A stretch of 64,000 bases of DNA from Uranotaenia lowii (lineage: Eukaryota; Arthropoda; Insecta; Diptera; Culicidae), in NCBI RefSeq assembly GCF_029784155.1, contig NC_073692.1, positions 331,967,920 to 332,031,919 on the forward strand. Direction: 5' to 3'. Both the position numbers and the translations under genes were made by a program. How positions within the stretch are numbered: the stretch's first letter is position 1; each line of letters starts with the position of its first letter. This document shows, piece by piece, positions 58,135-64,000 of this stretch. The notes beneath the pieces are model-generated. The model worked only from the letters and a program-made list of their open reading frames with translations. It ran no database searches and had not been told where the DNA came from.

Positions 58135-58600
58135 CGAGACCACTTTCAGCAAAATCTCTCATCCTTACGACTCAACGCCTGAACTCTCCTCTAACGACTT
58201 GAGAACCGAAATCTCATCGCAATGACTCGAGATTCCCACACAAACCTCTCCTCTTCGCGACTTGAGGCTTGATCTCTCCTCTAACGACTTGAGATCCGAC
58301 CCCTCCTCGCATCGACTCGAGGCTTACATCTCCTCTGCACGATTCAAGGCCCGATCTCTCCTCTAACGACTTGAAATCTGACATCTCCTCGTAATGACTC
58401 GAGGTGACCACTTGTACCCCTCCTCTTGTTGGTAAGGGGCCTGATCCCTCCTCTAACGACTCGAGATCCGACCCCTTATCATAAAGACTCGGGGTTTACC
58501 ACACAACCCTCTCTGCCTGAAGGTTTGAGGCCTGATCTCTCCTCTAACGACTCGAGCACCGACCTCTTATCTTCAGGGTTCGAGGTTGGCCACCTTGCCC
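58135..58600. repeat. ~40-bp tandem repeats in LINE 3' region
   Basis: CTCTCCTCTAACGACTTGAG recurs with variants (58186, 58275, 58357, 58450, 58537), alternating with CGACTCGAG units. Confidence 0.8.
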
Positions 58601-59430
58601 GTCGTGTGCCTGATCGAGAGTAGCTTATCCTAGACTCGCGACTGTCACGGCACACGCGCGGGACTTAACGCAACGACTCGGATGATTCCCGACGAAGACG
58701 TCATCCTACTCCGACTCGAATGGCTCGCCCGGCGTCAAGAGCCACTCTACCCGTGGGTATTCCCCGAACGTGGAATAACCCTTTTCCAACAATTTCTACT
58801 GCGAAGAAGGTCAAGTCTTATCCCCGCAGCTTCTGTCGTTGAGAACCGCCCTACTCGGATACTCCCCGAAGGTGGAGCATCCTACGCACGAACCAACGGC
58901 ATCCGCTACGCAGAAGGTATTGTCTTATCTTTGTAGCTTCAAACCGTGGGGTCGGACGCACTCTACTCGACAGCCCCCCGTCGATGGGGTCAGTCTACTC
59001 CGACCGTTGTCTGGTCTTCTTTATCCCCCTTGGCTGGCAACCCTAGGATTATTTGGCCTGCGGATTTTCCTGCCCGTTGTGTGCCAGATCGAGAGCAGCT
59101 TATCCTAGACTCGCGCCTGTCACGGCACACATTCGGGACTTGGAACGCTACGACTCGGATGTTTCCCGACGGTGACGACATCCTACACCGACTCGAGAGG
59201 CTCGCCCGTGGGTATCCCCCGACAGTGGTTAACCATCTTCCCTCGAGATCCGCTACGAGGAAGGTATAGTCTTATCCCCGCAGTTTCCGTCTTAGGAAGC
59301 GGCACTACTCGGATACCCCCCACGTTCGCGGCGCACCCCTGACCTCCGCTACGCAGAAGATGATGCCTTATCTTTGTAGCTTTGATCAAGGGATCGGACG
59401 CACACTACTCAGATGCTCCCCGTCGATGGA
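58600..59430. repeat. ~475-bp tandem duplication, two units
   Basis: A segment with AGCTTATCCTAGACTCGCG and GTCACGGCACAC occurs at about 58605-58735 and again at 59080-59215. It continues in parallel (AGTCTTATCCCCGCAG, CTACTCGGATAC) to about 59430, where the second unit is partial. Confidence 0.75.
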
Positions 59431-59431
59431 G

Positions 59432-61165
59432 TCATCCTAGACCGTTCGCGGACTGCCGTTGGTTCCAGCTCCTCTGCAGGGCAGTCATGATCCGGGTGAA
59501 CCCATCGCTGACCGCATGCCAAGTGTTGGAATCCGCACACATCCTCTGTACAACGTTATCTGCTGTCGTGTCGGGCCCACAGGCGGCAAATATGAAAGTA
59601 CGTACCGCCGCAAACCTCGGACAGACAAACACCACATGCTCAGGTGTTTCCTCTTCTCCACCACAATCTGGGCAGTATGGCGAAGCCACATGTCTAAACC
59701 GGTAGTGGTACTTCATGAAGCATCCATGACCAGTCAGGAATTGCGTCATATAGAAGTCCACTTCACCGTGCCTTCTTCCGATCCAGCTCCCGATGTGCGG
59801 GATCAGACGATGGGTCCACCTTCCTCTCGTTGAGCTGTCCCACAGCTGCTGCCAGTTGGACATCGAGTCCTCATTGGCGAGATCTCGTACATTGGGCGTG
59901 TCTTTGTTGTCGTAGCAATAGACATCCTCCTCAAGCAAAACCGAGATGGGCATAACACCCGCTACTACACAGGCGGCTTCGGACGACATGGTCCGGTATC
60001 CGCTGATAATCCGCAGGTTCATCAGCCGCTGAACGCTGCTAAGTCGCTGCAGGTTACAGCTTCTTTCCAGGGCCTGCCTCCAGGCCACTGCTCCGTACCG
60101 CAAGATCGATGTGGTCACGCTTGCCAGGATCCGCCTTTTGCTGCTTTGGATGGCTGAGGAGTTCGGCATCATCCGTGTGAGTGCGGCCGTGGCCATTGCC
60201 GCTCTCTTGCACACGTAATCGACATGGCTCGTAAAGCTGAGCCTGTAGTCAATCATCACCCCTAGGTACTTGATTGCGCGTTTGGACACGATATTGCACG
60301 GTCCAACGGCAATGGTACCTGTTTGGGGTGAGATCAGGTTGGTGATAAGCACCATCTCGGTTTTGTGGTGGGCTAGACGCAGGCACTTGGACTGCATCCA
60401 GCTTTCCACTGCCTGGATAGCTACAGTGGCCAGTAGCTCGACCTCCGCAGTTGAGGAGCCTCTCGCCAAGAGGACTACACCATCCGCAAATCCTACGAGT
60501 TCAGCTTCCGATGGGAGGCTCGTTCGTAGGAGTTTGTCGTAAGTGATGTTCCACAGAACCGGGCCGAGTATTGACCCCTGTGGAACACCCGCCGAAACCT
60601 CTTGTGTTCGCAAACCCTCGCCGGTCATTTACTGCAGTTGGCGATTGTGGAAGTGACTTTCCACAAGCCTATACAGATATGCCGGGATCCTCATTTGGAT
60701 GAGCGACGACGCAATCGCTGTCCAACTGACACTGTTGAAGGCGTTCTTCACATCCAGAGTGACCACCGCGCAAAAGCGGAGCCCTCTCCTCTTGGTCAGC
60801 CTGGCTCTGTCCGCTACCTCGATGACCGAGCGGATGGCATCTACAGTGCTGCGACCTCGACGGAAACCAAACTGTTTCCCCGAGAGTCCGCCCTCGCTTT
60901 CAGTGTACCTCTGAAGTCGGTTCTGAATCACCTTCTCCAGGACCTTACCCGCTGTATCCAGTAGACAGATCGGCTGATATGCCGATGGGTCTCCTGGACG
61001 CTTACCCGGTTTTGGCAGAAGGACGAGTTTCTGCCGTTTCCACGTGTCAGGGAACACCCGTTCCGTCACGTATCGTTGTAACGATGTCCGGAACATATCG
61101 GGGAACTCCCTGATCACGGCCTTCACTGCGACGTTCGGAATGCCGTCCAGTCCGGGGGTCTTCCT
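59432..61165 (-). pseudogene. R1-type reverse transcriptase, inactive
   Basis: Order: PGLDGIPNVAVKAVIREF, KLVLLPKPGKRPGDPSAY, ICLLDTAGKVLEKV, GFRRGRSTVDAI, VVTLDVKNAFNSVSW (motif A), a TAA after NRQLQ (60626-60628, Tyr expected), GVPQGSILGPVLWN, then GFADGVVLL where FADD should be: the second catalytic Asp is Gly (GGT). The C-terminus has CPDCGGEEETPEHVVFVCP, the Cys/His nucleic-acid-binding finger of this group. Apart from the one stop, the frame is unbroken over 1.7 kb. Confidence 0.9.
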
Positions 61166-61168
61166 CGG

Positions 61169-61739
61169 TTGTTCTTTGATTCAGAATATTTGTACCCTAT
61201 CTACAAACACCTCAAACTGTCTGACCTGGTCGCTTAGCCCTCTTTTCTTCTGTCTCTACTCCATCTCCATCTAATGCTCGTTTCGTTATTTCGTTATTAG
61301 AACAAAGTTTCATCCGACGGGTCCTACAATATAAAACCAGAAAGAAGGTTGGCCAGTAAAACAAAAAATCTGAGATAGCTATCGAAACCACAGCTACAGG
61401 AAGCCACCAGCAGACCCTGACAGAAATTGTTCTTGGAAGTTATCCCTAGATAATCCTCTTTCCTTAACCATAATTATATCACTAAGAGTTGAGTCACCGC
61501 GACGATAACGGCACCCCTCTTATTAACCCAGTGTTAGGAAAATACTTCCGGCACAGAAAAACTTTATAAGTAAAATACCATCAAGTCACCATTCACCACC
61601 CAGACACCATTTATCGCCCAAAATCACCCTTTTGTGTGTATTTCGAAAAAACTGGAATTTTTTCTCCAAAAATAAGAGCTGTGTTCTGTGTCGGCATCAT
61701 TGTTCGACCATTTCACTGAAAAATCATCACTTAATTATG
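61169..61739. other. No recognised gene
   Basis: Short stretch between the R1-type LINE and the next MITE. No coding or repeat structure recognised. Confidence 0.3.
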
Positions 61740-61741
61740 TA

Positions 61742-62654
61742 GGGGAGAGTGGGGTATCGTGGGCCATGGGGAAACGTGGGCCACTTTTAATATCTCAGAT
61801 GTGTGTTGAGATAAAAATCTCAAACCAACTGTCATGGTCGTCGCTTTGCGTGAGCATATATTCCTATATGTTGTTTACTGAAATACGCATCATATGCTTC
61901 TTTTATTTATCAAGCTAAAAAAAGTTAGAAAAATTTACTTACATAATTAAAAAAACACCCGCTAATTTCATCGATGGGGAACCTAAAGTGCATAACAAAA
62001 ATATGCTCATACGCTTATGATCTTAGTTTTGTCATGATCTTTCACATGGAAAAGGAATTTTTGATGAAACATCAATAATTCACACAAACGCAACCAATTT
62101 GCAAATCATAGCTGGTGGGGAATCGTGGGCCACACATTTTGGATCACCTATATTTTTATGTTTTATACACATTCAGAACTTAAAATACGTAGATAGGTAT
62201 CTGTAAAGTTTTCTTATGCCAAATGAAGAGTTATGGAAAATATTTTGTCCATCCTATATAAGAAATTTTGCCAAAACATTCGCGAGCCAGGATTTGGTAT
62301 CTATGCGATCATACACAGCTCTCTTTTTTATTTCATCATCTGAAATTGCTTTAAAATAACGAAATGAATTAGGGAATCACAGTTTTGGGTCAACTCATAA
62401 ACTTTGCATGTTATTTGGTCAATTTGGATTTGGTGGCCCACGATTCCCCACCAATTTTCAAAATCCAAAAAATATTACTTTTTTTCAAACAGTCAGAATT
62501 TGGGGAAAATAACTTATTAAAAATATTAAAAAAATACCTTATGATACCTTGAAAATGTAGAAAACCATACCATTTTTTATTTTCATTTTATCTTTTATAA
62601 TAAAGAAGTTATGGAACAACGAAAAAAAGTGGCCCATGATTCCCCACTCTCCCA
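61742..62654. mobile_element. TA-target MITE with GGGGAGAGTGGGG ends, 0.91 kb
   Basis: Ends GGGGAGAGTGGGG and CCCCACTCTCCCA are inverted, with TA outside (61740-61741, 62655-62656). The word GTGGGGAATCGTGGGCCAC and its complement recur inside (about 62114 and 62431). It shares the GGGGAGA start and TA target with the tRNA-like MITEs but has no cassette. Confidence 0.78.
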
Positions 62655-62656
62655 TA

Positions 62657-62897
62657 GTGTATAGCAAAGTGCTTTTCGAATAGTCATGAACAACCCCAAG
62701 TGGGAGAGAGTGAGAATGTGCACAAAGGCACAAGCTCCGGATATAAGATGGAATAAAAGACTAGGTCATTCGTTTTGTGACTTTCAACCTAATCACATAG
62801 TGTTGCGTAGAACGCCTCTATTTCAATAATATCACACCACGTGTTTAATTTAGTTTCCTTAAATTATAAACTCATAAATCAATTATAGAACTTTACA
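62657..62897 (+). repeat. Putative 5' LTR end of a gypsy-like retrotransposon
   Basis: Sequence ending ...AACTTTACA is followed by ACTGGCGACGAGTGGG, which resembles the primer-binding region of mosquito Ty3/gypsy elements (TGGCGACGAG). The left limit of the LTR is unclear because the MITE ends next to it. Confidence 0.5.
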
Positions 62898-62898
62898 A

Positions 62899-62914
62899 CT
62901 GGCGACGAGTGGGA
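62899..62914 (+). promoter_or_regulatory. Putative gypsy-type primer-binding site
   Basis: CTGGCGACGAGTGGGA directly after ...TTTACAA. Assigned by resemblance to known gypsy elements only. Confidence 0.5.
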
Positions 62915-64000
62915 TAAAATCTCAAATTCAGCATAGTGTCAAAGTAAAATTGTAAAAAAAAAAAAATTTAGTAAGTTGTGGTTTATGCAAATATAAAAAT
63001 TGTGACGGAGTTACCGTTTTTTTTTACTGACGCTGGTAGTGGTTATTAAACACCTTTTACTAGATCGTCTTTTACAATTTTTATTGCATTGATGTTGATA
63101 TGTTCAGTTTGTAAAGGAGGTGTAAAAGTTTATTTCGAGAAATCCAGCATTTTTGTTGTAATTTTTTTACATTAATTTCTGAAGGAGCACATTTTTTTGG
63201 CTAACACGCCATTTTATTGTATTTTACTATCCTTTGTCCATGAAACTCATATTTTTCTTAATCTTCTTCATTTCAGAAAGTGTTCATTTTGGAAGTTGGT
63301 TCATTTTAGTAAAATTTGCCGCACTGCAGTAAACGGTGAGAAGAAAGATAATTTGACATCTCACTTGGTATCCCTCAACTCACCATCATCACTCAGTCGA
63401 ATTGTCATAAGTGAACTACAAGTGAGACGGTAGTGTTGTGGTGTGATCAGCTGAATAGAATAGCCGAAACGAAAAATTTCTTCCAAATTTTGTTCACATT
63501 GAACACAAAGCTGAGCGTTTTGAATCCATCGGAAGTTCGCAAATTACGGGCCTTGCTGAAGGTTGCTGTTAGTGGTGTAGCCAAGAGCGTTTCAAATAAC
63601 TTGTTATTTGCGTTTTACTGGTTGCTGTTGTACATCGAAATTCACCGCTGCTGCTCCATTTGCTGCTCCTGCTGTTTCATCTGTTGCTGCTGCTGCCCCA
63701 TTTTTTTTTTGCTGCTGATATTTGTTGTTGCTACTGCTTGCTGTTTTCGGTGATTGCCATTGCTACTGTTAGGATTTTTTTTTCCTCAGCTTTGGAAATA
63801 TTTTGGTGATCCGGAAATATTTTGGTGTATCAGGTATGTTGATTTTTACTCATTGTTTTTGATACATTTTATCATTTTATTATATTGTCAAAATACGAGA
63901 CATTCTAATATTTTTTTTAATTTATTTTTTGTTTTGTTTTCTTTTCTTTTTATTTGAACGTTATTATTGCTGGGTTTATTTGAACACATTTTTATATTCA
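62915..64000 (+). other. Possible retrotransposon leader running off the window
   Basis: No gag or pol was recognised. Open frames at 63197-63433 and 63433-63753 follow each other but lack known domains. The second runs into CTG-rich low-complexity sequence (63645-63760). Could be the leader and early gag of the element whose LTR precedes it. Confidence 0.3.
63645..63760. repeat. CTG/GTT-rich low-complexity tract
   Basis: Imperfect CTGCTGCTCC and TTGCTGCTG triplet runs, mixed with T-runs. Confidence 0.7.

Larger units (their letters stand above)
57480..61168 (-). mobile_element. R1-type LINE, 5' truncated, with long repetitive 3' region
   Basis: The minus strand runs from PRKTPGLDGIPN at about 61165 (5' truncation) through the RT and a Cys-rich C-terminus, ending near 59430. 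It is followed by about 1.9 kb of non-coding tandemly repeated sequence down to about 57480, probably the 3' UTR. It lies just downstream of, and antisense to, the ankyrin gene. The far 3' border is uncertain. Confidence 0.7.

Noticed and set aside
1..64000. CRISPR arrays, bacterial operons, rRNA or intact tRNA genes
   Set aside because: None seen. The tandem repeats lack regular unique spacers, and the tRNA-like cassettes do not fold convincingly by eye into a complete tRNA.
1..64000. Endogenous copies of RNA viruses, which are common in mosquito genomes
   Set aside because: No frame resembled a viral polymerase, nucleoprotein or glycoprotein. All polymerase-like frames are LINE reverse transcriptases.

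Overview
The window reads as nuclear DNA of a mosquito, most likely a culicine of the Aedes type. This is inferred from three things: AT-rich sequence with very long introns, a DD37E Tc1/mariner family, and a dense mix of CR1/L2-, RTE- and R1-type LINEs with many TA-target MITEs. No bacterial, organellar or viral gene was recognised.

One host gene is well supported. It is a plus-strand ankyrin-repeat gene of the ANKRD6/Diversin (Diego-related) type, with six coding exons at 32613-32720, 42982-43311, 43483-43683, 53731-54305, 54368-55030 and 55101-57180. All junctions are GT/AG and phase-consistent. They give 1318 residues to the stop, followed by polyadenylation signals near 57.33-57.36 kb. 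The first visible exon starts inside the ankyrin array without a start codon, so the 5' end lies upstream, perhaps outside the window. Introns 1 and 3 are about 10 kb each and filled with mobile elements.

Layout. 1-9 kb: a 714-bp LTR-flanked miniature element (2567-3280) with a 5-bp target duplication, several MITEs and a mariner remnant. 9-13 kb: a second short-LTR element (9035-10350) inserted in that mariner remnant, then a 2.6-kb TIR element. 16-17 kb: a DD37E mariner copy. 17.4-18.5 kb: a MITE. 20.6-22.1 kb: a LINE 3' end split by a hAT-type MITE. 26.7-29.4 kb: a foldback MITE carrying tRNA-like cassettes, a LINE endonuclease fragment, and a copia-type miniature element with 27-bp tandem repeats. 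33.1-34.4 kb: a second, inverted DD37E copy. 34.9-41.9 kb: a nested stack of inverted minisatellite arrays around a CR1/L2 LINE, itself split by a Buster-type hAT and by a TA-MITE that holds another TA-MITE. 43.7-53.7 kb (intron 3): a tRNA-like MITE arm, a 1.6-kb TIR element and a full-length 3.37-kb RTE LINE with a 15-bp target duplication. 57.5-61.2 kb: an R1-type LINE downstream of the gene. 61.7-64 kb: a MITE and the start of a gypsy-like LTR element.

Every autonomous element seen is dead. The CR1/L2 and R1 reverse transcriptases each lost a catalytic Asp. The RTE has four in-frame stops and has lost the endonuclease Asp. The two mariner copies carry different lesions. The most unusual signal is the set of TA-target MITEs carrying a tRNA-like Pol III cassette (A box, B box and T-run).
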